Of a stretch of 64,000 nucleotides of DNA, positions 1 to 7,742 are shown in pieces (position 1 is the stretch's first letter; each line of letters opens with the position of its first letter). This DNA comes from an uncultured Collinsella sp. Its GTDB lineage: Bacteria > Actinomycetota > Coriobacteriia > Coriobacteriales > Coriobacteriaceae. Under the pieces are notes generated by a model. It saw only the letters and a list, made by a program, of their open reading frames with translations, had not been told where the DNA came from and searched no databases. The position numbers and the translations under genes are program-made. The DNA lies in the NCBI GenBank assembly GCA_958437935.1, contig CAUBPS010000004.1, positions 1 to 64,000 on the forward strand, written 5' to 3'.

Positions 1-43
1 CCGCTGACCGGTGGACGGCACCGAGCCGTACGCTTGAACTGAG

Positions 44-74
44 AAGGGGGAGGCCTCGCGGCCTCCCCCTTTTT
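44..74 (+). terminator. Rho-independent terminator of a gene lying left of the window
   Basis: A 12-bp GC-rich stem (44-55 with 60-71, loop TCGC) is followed by a T run. One forward frame stays open from base 1 to a TGA at 40-42, just before the stem. This may be the last codons of an upstream gene, but 13 codons are too few to identify it. Confidence 0.85.
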
Positions 75-200
75 GCGTTATATACACGTTGTACTTTGGG
101 ACCTAGCTCCCCCGTATTCGCTCTTACTGTTTGGCTGTATTTTGAGTTCTTCTAGTGTATTTGAGCGATAATTACTCGCATTGGCGTTAGGGAGGGCTTG

Positions 201-842
201 ATGTTTACCGTATTTGTCTTGGGCAATATTGCTTCGGGTAAGTCGACTGCCTGCCGCTATTTCGAATCTCGTGGCGCTATGCTAATCGATCTGGATGAGC
301 TTGCAAAATCGCTGTATGTGCCGGGCTCTGATATCGTCAATGCTCTCGCGGATGAATTCGGTTGGGACATTTTGGATGAGGATGGCGGCATTCGCCGCAA
401 CATCCTCGCTTCTCGAGCTTTTGCTTCTCCTGATTCGGTCGCACGGCTCAATGGCATTGTGCATCCCGTTCTCATTGAACAGCTTTCGCTTAGGATTCTC
501 GATCCGGTTTGTTGTACGGTTTCATCTCCTCGTTATCGCTTTGCAGTGGTCGAGGTTTCTGCTCCGACTGGTTTTGAGGATGCATTTGGCTTGGCTGATG
601 AAATTCTGGTCATCAGCGCCCCTTTGTCAGTTCGTCGCGAGCGCGCTATTCAACGTGGCATGGAGCCATCTGATTTCGATGCCCGTTCTGCTTGCCAGCC
701 CGAAGAGTCTGCGCTGTGCAATCTCGCTACAACTGTGATTGACAATGCGGCAGACGATAACTCGCTCTTTGAACAACTGGACGCATGGCTTTCGCGCCAT
801 GGGTTCGGGGATGTAGTGGATAAGGAGGAGGCCGATGCCTAA
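201..842 (+). CDS. coaE: Dephospho-CoA kinase
   Basis: Catalyses the last step of coenzyme A synthesis, ATP-dependent phosphorylation of the 3'-OH of dephospho-CoA, in the cytoplasm. The protein has 213 residues, near the family's usual 200. It opens with a P-loop at residues 8-16 (GNIASGKST), followed by the expected acidic LDELAK segment. I chose the ATG at 201 over the adjacent TTG at 198 because the GGGAGG ribosome site at about 190-195 fits it better. The stop overlaps the next gene's ATG by 8 nt (ATGCCTAA), so the two are probably translationally coupled. The order coaE then uvrB is common in actinobacteria. Confidence 0.88.
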   Translation: MFTVFVLGNIASGKSTACRYFESRGAMLIDLDELAKSLYVPGSDIVNALADEFGWDILDEDGGIRRNILASRAFASPDSVARLNGIVHPVLIEQLSLRILDPVCCTVSSPRYRFAVVEVSAPTGFEDAFGLADEILVISAPLSVRRERAIQRGMEPSDFDARSACQPEESALCNLATTVIDNAADDNSLFEQLDAWLSRHGFGDVVDKEEADA

Positions 843-1416
843 GACACGTTTCCTTACGTGGTATCGCCTTATACCGCTGGTTGCCGTTTTTGCCTTCGGC
901 CTTATCTCATTCGTTTACTCGTATGCTCCTGCCGCTTTCTTTAAGCCGCTGTATCCGATTGACTACGAGGCGTATGTAAAGCAATCCAGTATTTCGCATA
1001 ATCTGGATCCGTATCTGGTGTGCGCTGTCATTAAGTCTGAATCGAATTGGGATCCCGAGGCCGAGTCGAATCAGGGTGCTCAGGGATTGATGCAGCTGAT
1101 GCCCGAGACTGCCCAGGATATGATCGCCAAGGGCCTTGTCGACGGTGGCGAGTATTCGGCCGACAACCTTAACGATCCGGCTACGAATATCGAGTTTGGT
1201 TGTGCGTATCTCTCGTATCTTCTAGCGTATTTTAACGGGTCGACTGACAGTGCCATTGCCGCCTATAACGCCGGCATGGGCAATGTCGACGGATGGGCGC
1301 AGCAGAGTACGTCGCTTCATAATGCAATCACCTTTCCCGAGACGCAGGCGTATCTGATTCGTGTCAATAATGCCTGGGTTCGCTACAAGACCCTCTATCC
1401 CGATCGGTTCGTATAG
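835..1416 (+). CDS. Membrane-anchored SLT-family lytic transglycosylase
   Basis: Predicted to cleave the MurNAc-GlcNAc bond of peptidoglycan with formation of an anhydro end. The protein has 193 residues. An N-terminal hydrophobic segment at about 12-31 acts as a signal anchor, so the catalytic domain lies outside the membrane. Typical SLT motifs follow: the catalytic glutamate in IKSESNW (Glu69), GLMQLMPETA, and AAYNAGMGNVDGW near the C terminus. It is close to a bare SLT domain with no extra wall-binding module. It overlaps coaE by 8 nt. It could have a role in wall turnover or secretion; nothing in the context decides this. Confidence 0.85.
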   Translation: MPKTRFLTWYRLIPLVAVFAFGLISFVYSYAPAAFFKPLYPIDYEAYVKQSSISHNLDPYLVCAVIKSESNWDPEAESNQGAQGLMQLMPETAQDMIAKGLVDGGEYSADNLNDPATNIEFGCAYLSYLLAYFNGSTDSAIAAYNAGMGNVDGWAQQSTSLHNAITFPETQAYLIRVNNAWVRYKTLYPDRFV

Positions 1417-1467
1417 GACTATGCCTGCCGCCTGCGTATACTGCAGATATATGAGTTAGGAGTATCC

Positions 1468-3708
1468 ATGGCGGAATTTGAAGTAGAACGCGTTGGTGGT
1501 GAACTTAAGCGCTTTGGCGTTGAAGGCTCTGACGTGCCGTTTAAGGTCGTGTCTCCCTATGAGCCTGCCGGTTCCCAGCCTAAGGCCATTGAGTCGCTTG
1601 TGCAGGGCGTGAGGGACGGAGACCGCTATCAGGTTTTGCTGGGCGTGACTGGTTCGGGCAAGACCTTCACGATGGCAAAGACTATCGAGGCCCTAGGAAA
1701 GCCGACGCTGGTCATGGCTCCGAATAAAACGCTCGCCGCTCAGCTTGCGAGCGAGCTCAAAGAGTTCTTTCCCAACAACGCTGTGGTCTACTTCGTCTCG
1801 TACTACGACTACTATCAGCCCGAGGCGTATGTGCCGCAAAGCGATACATATATCGAGAAAGACTCCTCGATTAACGAAGAGGTTGAGATGCTGCGACATC
1901 AGGCGACCGCATCGCTGCTCTCTCGACGCGATGTGATCGTTGTCGCATCGGTCTCGTGTATCTATGGCATTGGCTCTCCTGAGGACTATGCGGGTCTGGC
2001 TCCAAACGTCGACAAGAAGGTGCCGCTCGAGCGCGATGACTTTATCCATGCACTTATCGACATTCAATATGATCGCAATGACTATGACCTGGCACGCGGC
2101 ACGTTCCGCGTGCGCGGCGATGTTGTCGACGTGTATCCGCCTTATGCCGAGCATCCGTTGCGGTTTGAGTTCTTTGGCGACGAGGTCGAGCTGATTGCCG
2201 AGATCGATGAGGTCACCGGTGAGATGCTTCGTGAGTACGAGGCCATCCCCGTATGGCCGGCATCGCACTACGTGACCGAGAAGCCGAAGGTCAAGGCGGC
2301 TCTGAAATCGATCAGCGAAGAGTGCGAGAAGCGCGTGGCGGAGCTCAAGGCGACCGACAAGTTGCTCGAGGCGCAGCGTCTGCAGCAGCGCACCGATTAT
2401 GATCTTGAGATGCTCGAGACGATGGGCTTTTGCAACGGCATCGAGAACTACTCGCGTCATCTGGACGGTCGCAAGCCGGGTGAGCCGCCGTTTACCCTAA
2501 TCGATTACTTTCCCAAGGATATGCTCTGCATCATCGATGAGAGCCATGTGACGGTGCCGCAGATTCGCGGCATGCACGAAGGTGACCGCTCGCGTAAGGT
2601 GACGCTGGTGGAACACGGTTTTCGCCTGCCCTCGGCGCTCGATAACCGCCCGCTTCGTTTCGATGAGTTTGAGGCGAGGATTCCCCAGTTCATCTACGTT
2701 TCGGCAACACCGGGCGACTATGAGCTGCGGGTTAGCCAGAACGACGTTGAGCAGATTATTCGTCCGACCGGTCTGCTCGATCCCAAGATCGATGTGCGTC
2801 CGGTTCGTGGGCAGATTGACGATCTTGAGGACGAGATTCGCGAGCGCGTTGCCCGCAAGGAGCGCGTGCTGGTGACCACGTTGACCAAGCGCATGGCCGA
2901 GGACCTGACCGACCATCTGCTCGACGCGGGCATTAAGGTCAACTACATGCACTCTGATACGGCGACAATGGACCGTGTCGAGATCCTGCGAACGCTGCGC
3001 GAGGGCAAGATCGATGTCCTCGTTGGCATCAACCTGCTTCGCGAGGGCTTGGATCTCCCCGAGGTCTCACTGGTGGCAATTCTCGATGCCGATAAGGAAG
3101 GCTTCTTGCGCAACCGCCGTTCGCTGATTCAGACGATTGGCCGCGCGGCCCGTAACGCCGATGGCGAAGTCATCATGTATGCAGACGTTGTGACCGATTC
3201 GATGAAAGAGGCCATCGAGGAGACGCAGCGCCGTCGTGAGATTCAGATGGCATATAACGAAGAGCATGGCATTGTGCCCAAGACAGTGCGCAAGGCCATC
3301 AACGACATCTCAAGTTTTATTGCCGAGGCCGAAAAAACCGTGGGTTCCAAGGGGCGCTCGAAGGGCGACTCTCTTGGCCATGGCGCATTCTATACGCCCG
3401 ATGAGTCGGGCGAGGGCGGCGTGCCGGAAACGGTGGCGCCCGAGCAGACACTTGCGGAGCAGATGGAAGAACTGCCGCATGACGAGCTTGTGCGGATTGT
3501 CGAATCCATGGAAGAGGATATGCGTAACGCTTCTGCCGCCATGGACTTTGAGGAGGCGGCGCGCCTGCGCGATGCCGTCGTTCAGATTCGGGCGATGCTC
3601 GAGGGCGCGTCTGAGGACGAGACGATCGAGCGCTTACGTTCACAGGCCCGCAAGGGTTCCACGTTCGCATCGGGCAGAAAACGCCAGGGCGCACGGTTTA
3701 AGAAATAG
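1468..3708 (+). CDS. uvrB: UvrABC excinuclease subunit B
   Basis: DNA damage-verifying helicase-like subunit of nucleotide excision repair. It is loaded by UvrA and then recruits UvrC. The protein has 746 residues, longer than the common 660-700, through a short N-terminal extension and a long tail before the C-terminal UVR motif. Walker A is at 59-66 (GVTGSGKT). The tyrosine-rich beta-hairpin (YYDYYQPEAYVPQSDTYIEKD region) follows at about residue 111. DESH and the motif VI box QTIGRAARN are present, and the UVR domain near 670-705 is the UvrC contact. AGGAG lies before the ATG. uvrA and uvrC lie within 16 kb but in separate units. Confidence 0.97.
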   Translation: MAEFEVERVGGELKRFGVEGSDVPFKVVSPYEPAGSQPKAIESLVQGVRDGDRYQVLLGVTGSGKTFTMAKTIEALGKPTLVMAPNKTLAAQLASELKEFFPNNAVVYFVSYYDYYQPEAYVPQSDTYIEKDSSINEEVEMLRHQATASLLSRRDVIVVASVSCIYGIGSPEDYAGLAPNVDKKVPLERDDFIHALIDIQYDRNDYDLARGTFRVRGDVVDVYPPYAEHPLRFEFFGDEVELIAEIDEVTGEMLREYEAIPVWPASHYVTEKPKVKAALKSISEECEKRVAELKATDKLLEAQRLQQRTDYDLEMLETMGFCNGIENYSRHLDGRKPGEPPFTLIDYFPKDMLCIIDESHVTVPQIRGMHEGDRSRKVTLVEHGFRLPSALDNRPLRFDEFEARIPQFIYVSATPGDYELRVSQNDVEQIIRPTGLLDPKIDVRPVRGQIDDLEDEIRERVARKERVLVTTLTKRMAEDLTDHLLDAGIKVNYMHSDTATMDRVEILRTLREGKIDVLVGINLLREGLDLPEVSLVAILDADKEGFLRNRRSLIQTIGRAARNADGEVIMYADVVTDSMKEAIEETQRRREIQMAYNEEHGIVPKTVRKAINDISSFIAEAEKTVGSKGRSKGDSLGHGAFYTPDESGEGGVPETVAPEQTLAEQMEELPHDELVRIVESMEEDMRNASAAMDFEEAARLRDAVVQIRAMLEGASEDETIERLRSQARKGSTFASGRKRQGARFKK

Positions 3709-3712
3709 CGAA

Positions 3713-3750
3713 CAGGCCCCGAGTTCCCTGTGGAGCTCGGGGCCTGTGTC
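3713..3750 (+). terminator. Terminator between convergent uvrB and flavoprotein gene
   Basis: An 11-bp stem (CAGGCCCCGAG with its complement, 3713-3723 and 3736-3746) is followed by a short T-rich stretch. It lies between converging genes and may serve both. Confidence 0.75.
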
Positions 3751-3773
3751 TTTTGCGCACTGGAATTCGTGCG

Positions 3774-5414
3774 TTAGAGGTCTGCAATCAGGGCTTCGGC
3801 ACAACGGATGCCGTCGGTGGCCGCGCTCATGATGCCGCCGGCATATCCAGCTCCCTCACCACAAGGGTAGAGGCCCGGGGTCGACACGGCATGGCACGTT
3901 CGGTCTCGGGTGACAGTGACAGGTGAGCTCGAACGAGTCTCCACGCCGGTAAGAACGGCATCGGGGCGGTCGTAGCCTCGTAGCTTTTTTCCGAGTAGGG
4001 GAAGTCCCAGGCGGAGCGACTCGACGATATGCTGCGGCAGGGCTTCGTCAATTGCCGTCCAGGTCACACCGAGCGGATAGGTGGGCTTTACCTTTCCGGG
4101 CGCCTTGCTGGCGCGTCCTGCGAGGAAATCTCCGACGAGTTGTGCCGGTGCGTTCCAGTTGGAACCGCCCAGGCGATAGGCGGCCGCCTCGCAGGCGCGC
4201 TGGAGCTCGATGCCGGCGAGCGGGTCATCGTTGGGAAGGTCCTCAGGCGTGACGTTAACGAGCAGGGCGGCGTTTGCGTTGCGTCCGTCGCGGGCATTGA
4301 GGCTGGCGCCGTTGACGCACAGGTGGCCCTGCTCGGAAGAGGCGGCGACAACCTGCCCGCCGGGGCACATGCAAAACGAGAACACGCTGCGGCCGTTGGG
4401 AAGATGGGCGACGAGCTTGTAGGGGGCTGCTCCGAGGGCAGGATGTCCCGCCAAGGCTCCATATTGGGCTCGGTCGATATCGCGCTGCGGATGCTCGATG
4501 CGAACGCCCATGGCAAAGGTCTTTTGTGCGAGGGCCACGTTGTGGTCCTTAAGGAGCTCAAAAATATCGCGAGCAGAATGCCCGCAGGCGAGGATGAGGT
4601 GCTTTGTCTCGATTGGCTCGTAAGCGGCGTCTTGGGACGATTGGACATCAATACCGGTGATGGCGCCAGACGCGTCGATGTGAATGTCGACGAGCTTTGT
4701 TCGATAACGGACGATACCTCCGAGCTGCTCGATGCGCTGGGATATAGCGGTGACAACCGTGGGAAGGATGTCGGAGCCAATGTGCGGCTTGGCATCCCAC
4801 AGAATATCGCGGGGCGCACCCGCCTCGACGAAGGTTTCGAGGATAAGGCGATGGGCGGGATTTTTTGTTCCCGTATTGAGCTTGCCGTCCGAGAAGGTCC
4901 CCGCGCCGCCCAGACCAAACTGGATATTACTCTCGGGGTCGAGGATGCGCTCCTTTAGAAAGAGGTCGATCGCATGCGAGCGGCGAAATGCCGGGTCGCC
5001 GCGCTCGATGAGCAAGGGCTTAAGACCTGCTTTGGCGAGCGTTAGCGCGGCGAAAAGGCCAGCGCATCCGGCGCCGATGACGACGGGGCGCTCTTTGGGT
5101 GCGCCGGAAACGGGGAAGGGGAATGAAGGCTCATCGTCATCTATCGCGCGTACGTGCGAGCGGTCACGTTCGGAAACGCTGCCGACCGCCTCTCGCTCGA
5201 GGTGGGGACTGGTCAGCTCAACACGAAAGCTCAGGATAAAATGGACGTCTCGTTTTTTGCGAGCGTCGATTGACTTGCGGTGGAGCTCGATGGACTTGAT
5301 CTCGGAGCCCTTGCAACGTAGGACGCGCTTGGCGACTCGCTTGCCAACAATGAGGCAGGCATTTTCATCGCCGGCTTCATCGAGCGACGCGTTGACTTGG
5401 GTGATTTCGATCAT
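3774..5414 (-). CDS. FAD-dependent oxidoreductase of the COG2509 type
   Basis: Predicted flavoprotein of unknown substrate, 546 residues. An N-terminal segment of about 100 residues precedes a dinucleotide-binding fold that starts with PVVIGAGCAGLFAALTLAKAG. The FGLGGAGTFSDGKL segment and the C-terminal CGEGAGYAGGI box are characteristic of this uncharacterised FAD dehydrogenase family. The reading frame extends further upstream, but the ATG at 5414 has AAGGAG seven bases before it and clears the upstream gene, so I start there. It is the third gene of a minus-strand run with another flavoprotein and an Mrp ATPase, which suggests redox or Fe-S-linked work. This role is inferred only. Confidence 0.8.
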   Translation of the reverse strand: MIEITQVNASLDEAGDENACLIVGKRVAKRVLRCKGSEIKSIELHRKSIDARKKRDVHFILSFRVELTSPHLEREAVGSVSERDRSHVRAIDDDEPSFPFPVSGAPKERPVVIGAGCAGLFAALTLAKAGLKPLLIERGDPAFRRSHAIDLFLKERILDPESNIQFGLGGAGTFSDGKLNTGTKNPAHRLILETFVEAGAPRDILWDAKPHIGSDILPTVVTAISQRIEQLGGIVRYRTKLVDIHIDASGAITGIDVQSSQDAAYEPIETKHLILACGHSARDIFELLKDHNVALAQKTFAMGVRIEHPQRDIDRAQYGALAGHPALGAAPYKLVAHLPNGRSVFSFCMCPGGQVVAASSEQGHLCVNGASLNARDGRNANAALLVNVTPEDLPNDDPLAGIELQRACEAAAYRLGGSNWNAPAQLVGDFLAGRASKAPGKVKPTYPLGVTWTAIDEALPQHIVESLRLGLPLLGKKLRGYDRPDAVLTGVETRSSSPVTVTRDRTCHAVSTPGLYPCGEGAGYAGGIMSAATDGIRCAEALIADL

Positions 5415-5440
5415 CGAGGTCTCCTTAGAGGCAAGAAAGA

Positions 5441-5464
5441 GGCCGTCCGGTATCCCAGACGGCC
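5441..5464 (-). terminator. Weak stem-loop between the two flavoprotein genes
   Basis: A 7-bp stem GGCCGTC/GACGGCC with a 10-nt loop is followed on the minus strand by CTCTTTCTT. It may cause partial termination or be a processing site inside the run. Confidence 0.4.
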
Positions 5465-5494
5465 CGAATGCGTTTTTGATTATAGACTGCGCGG

Positions 5495-6766
5495 CTACAG
5501 GCTGCTTGCAGCGCGAATGCCCGAGAGCCATGCCCACGCAAGGTTAAAGCCTCCGCAATCGGCGTCGATGTCGAGCGCTTCGCCGCAGACGTAAAGCGGG
5601 GCGTCGACAACGCTGCGCGCGCGTAGACTGGGTGTTGAGATGCTCTCGACAGATATGCCACCACGCGTGACCTGCGCCGAGCGCTCCTCGGCGGTTCCTT
5701 CGACGAGCAACTTAAAGTGCTTGAGGATCGAGACCAGGTGGATGACATCGTTGGAGCCTGGATGGCACTGCTCGAACGCTGTGCAGACGACGCGGGAGAG
5801 TTGCGGGGCAAGCATACCGTCGAGCCAACGGGGATCGCGGGGCGAAAAGCCGCCGAGCAGCTCAACGCGCCGGTTAAGCATATCGAGCAACTCGTCTTTA
5901 GAGAGGTCGGGGAAAACGTCGAGCAGGATCGTATCGCCGCGCTGGATACGACGGGAGAGGTTGAAGACAGCGACGCCCGAGATACCGAAGGTTCGAAACA
6001 GGACTTCACCGTCTTCGTGCCAGAGCTCATTATGATTGCGGGCGAGCGTCAAGCGGGCGCGGACGCGCAGGCCATCCAACGTCTTGAGTGCCGCCCGATC
6101 GCCGACGACCGTTGCCGATACGGGGCAGAGGATGGGGCGCAGCGAAGTGAGGGGGAGGCGAAACGTATCGGCGATACCGGTGGGGTTGCCACCCGTGGCG
6201 ATAATTACGGCATGTGCCTCCAGGGCCTCGTTCTTGCGAGGGACATCGGCGAGCGCTTTCCGAAGCGAGCGGAGCTCCGATTTTCGGTCGTCGTGCTTTT
6301 TTGCCTTGAGCGCCCGCGCTGGACGGTCTATTTGGAGTGCCCAGCCTTCGGAAGCTTTGTGTGCCGAGGCAACGTTGGCTCCGCAGATTAAGGTGATACC
6401 CAGGCGGTCGCAAACATTGAGAAGTGCGTCGCGCACCGATTCGGCGCGAAGGGAGCGCGGGTACAGCCGGCCTTCCTCGGAGGTTGTCATGATGCCCAGC
6501 GAGGAGAAGAAACCCATAAGCTCTTGTTCGGGTTGGGGGCCCATGACAGATTCGACGAATGCGGGGTGGTTATACCGCTGAGGATCAATCGATTCGTTGG
6601 AGAGGTTGCAGCGGCCGTTACCGGTCGCAAGGAGCTTAAGGCCGCAGGCGACATCGCGCTCAACGATGCAGACGCTTTTGCCAGCACGTGCGGCCGTAAT
6701 GGCGGCGGCGAGGCTTGAAGCCCCGCCGCCGATTACCAGGACGTCATAGAAGGCGCTCGTGTTCAC
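5495..6766 (-). CDS. HI0933-family NAD(P)/FAD-dependent flavoprotein (YhiN/BaiN-like)
   Basis: Predicted flavin oxidoreductase of 423 residues. The N terminus carries a Rossmann FAD motif (LVIGGGASSLAAAITAARAG) and the family box GLKLLATGNGRCNLSN. The C terminus ends with the family signature ADCGGFNLAWAWLSG. A homologue has been named BaiN in bile-acid 7-dehydroxylating clostridia, but that activity is not established for the family, so I give no symbol. It starts with GTG immediately after the TAA of the upstream Mrp gene, indicating coupled translation. The substrate is unknown. Confidence 0.83.
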   Translation of the reverse strand: MNTSAFYDVLVIGGGASSLAAAITAARAGKSVCIVERDVACGLKLLATGNGRCNLSNESIDPQRYNHPAFVESVMGPQPEQELMGFFSSLGIMTTSEEGRLYPRSLRAESVRDALLNVCDRLGITLICGANVASAHKASEGWALQIDRPARALKAKKHDDRKSELRSLRKALADVPRKNEALEAHAVIIATGGNPTGIADTFRLPLTSLRPILCPVSATVVGDRAALKTLDGLRVRARLTLARNHNELWHEDGEVLFRTFGISGVAVFNLSRRIQRGDTILLDVFPDLSKDELLDMLNRRVELLGGFSPRDPRWLDGMLAPQLSRVVCTAFEQCHPGSNDVIHLVSILKHFKLLVEGTAEERSAQVTRGGISVESISTPSLRARSVVDAPLYVCGEALDIDADCGGFNLAWAWLSGIRAASSL

Positions 6767-7597
6767 TTAGGCCTCGTCGGTCTCGTGCGGGGTAATAGCC
6801 TCGACGGCAGAGACTGCCTTGGGCAACATGCCATCGGGCAGCGCGGTCTCGACCTCGCCCTTATCGCAGGCCTCGGCGAGTGCCGGATTAATGGGAAGCG
6901 TGCCCAAGATGTCGAGGTTATAGCGCTCTGCGACCTCGGGGAGCTTGCTCTTGCCAAAGACTTCGATCTTCTTGCCGCAGTCGGGGCACTCAATATAGCT
7001 CATGTTCTCGACGATGCCCAGAATGGGGACGTTCATCTTCTCGGCCATGTTGACCGCCTTGGCGACGATCATCGAGACCAGATCCTGCGGGCTCGTGACG
7101 ATGACGATGCCGTCGACGGGCAGTGACTGGAAGACGGTGAGTGCGACGTCGCCTGTTCCCGGAGGCATGTCGACCAGCAGGTAGTCGATGGGGCCCCACG
7201 AGGTCTCGCTCCAGAACTGCCTGATGGCGCCTGCGATGACCGGACCGCGCCAAAGGACGGGGTCGGTCTCGTTTTGGAGCAGAAGGTTGGAGCTCATGAC
7301 CTTGACGCCGTGCTCGGAGATTTCAGGCAGCATGAGGTTGCCAAGGGCATGGACGTGGCGTCCGCTCATACCGAACATCTTGGGGATAGAGGGACCGGTG
7401 ATGTCGGCATCGAGGACGCCGACCTTGTGGCCGTGACGGGCAAGCTCGGTGGCGATGGCACCGGTGACAAACGACTTGCCGACACCGCCCTTGCCGGAAA
7501 GCACGGCGATGACGCGTTTGACCTCGGACAGCGTGTTCTCCTCAAATTGCGACGGCGACGTTTGTCCGCCGGCGGCCTGTGCATGCTCGCAACCCAT
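6767..7597 (-). CDS. Mrp/NBP35-type P-loop ATPase, Fe-S cluster carrier
   Basis: Predicted cytoplasmic scaffold or carrier that delivers Fe-S clusters to apoproteins. The protein has 276 residues from the ATG at 7597, which has AAAGGAG upstream. It has the deviant Walker A GKGGVGKS, the LDADITGPSIPKMFG switch segment typical of Mrp, DMPPGTGD, and a CxxC pair in IECPDCGKK that would bind the bridging cluster. The N terminus contains a cysteine (MGCEH) but not the full NBP35 ferredoxin-like motif. It leads a run with two flavoproteins, one of which starts at its stop codon. Confidence 0.88.
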   Translation of the reverse strand: MGCEHAQAAGGQTSPSQFEENTLSEVKRVIAVLSGKGGVGKSFVTGAIATELARHGHKVGVLDADITGPSIPKMFGMSGRHVHALGNLMLPEISEHGVKVMSSNLLLQNETDPVLWRGPVIAGAIRQFWSETSWGPIDYLLVDMPPGTGDVALTVFQSLPVDGIVIVTSPQDLVSMIVAKAVNMAEKMNVPILGIVENMSYIECPDCGKKIEVFGKSKLPEVAERYNLDILGTLPINPALAEACDKGEVETALPDGMLPKAVSAVEAITPHETDEA

Positions 7598-7742
7598 GTA
7601 TGACTCCTTTGTATATGTTGGGGCCGGGGCCCCGTGATGTGACACGAGCGTCATTGTACCCTCGTTTGCGAGCGGGAGTCATTTGCGATGCATTTGGGCC
7701 GAGCGTGCTTGCAATACGATGGGTCCAAGCGAATGGGCGGGC

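Noticed and set aside
1..42. C-terminal end of an upstream gene
   Set aside because: One frame ends in TGA just before a terminator, but 13 codons do not allow identification, so no CDS is claimed.
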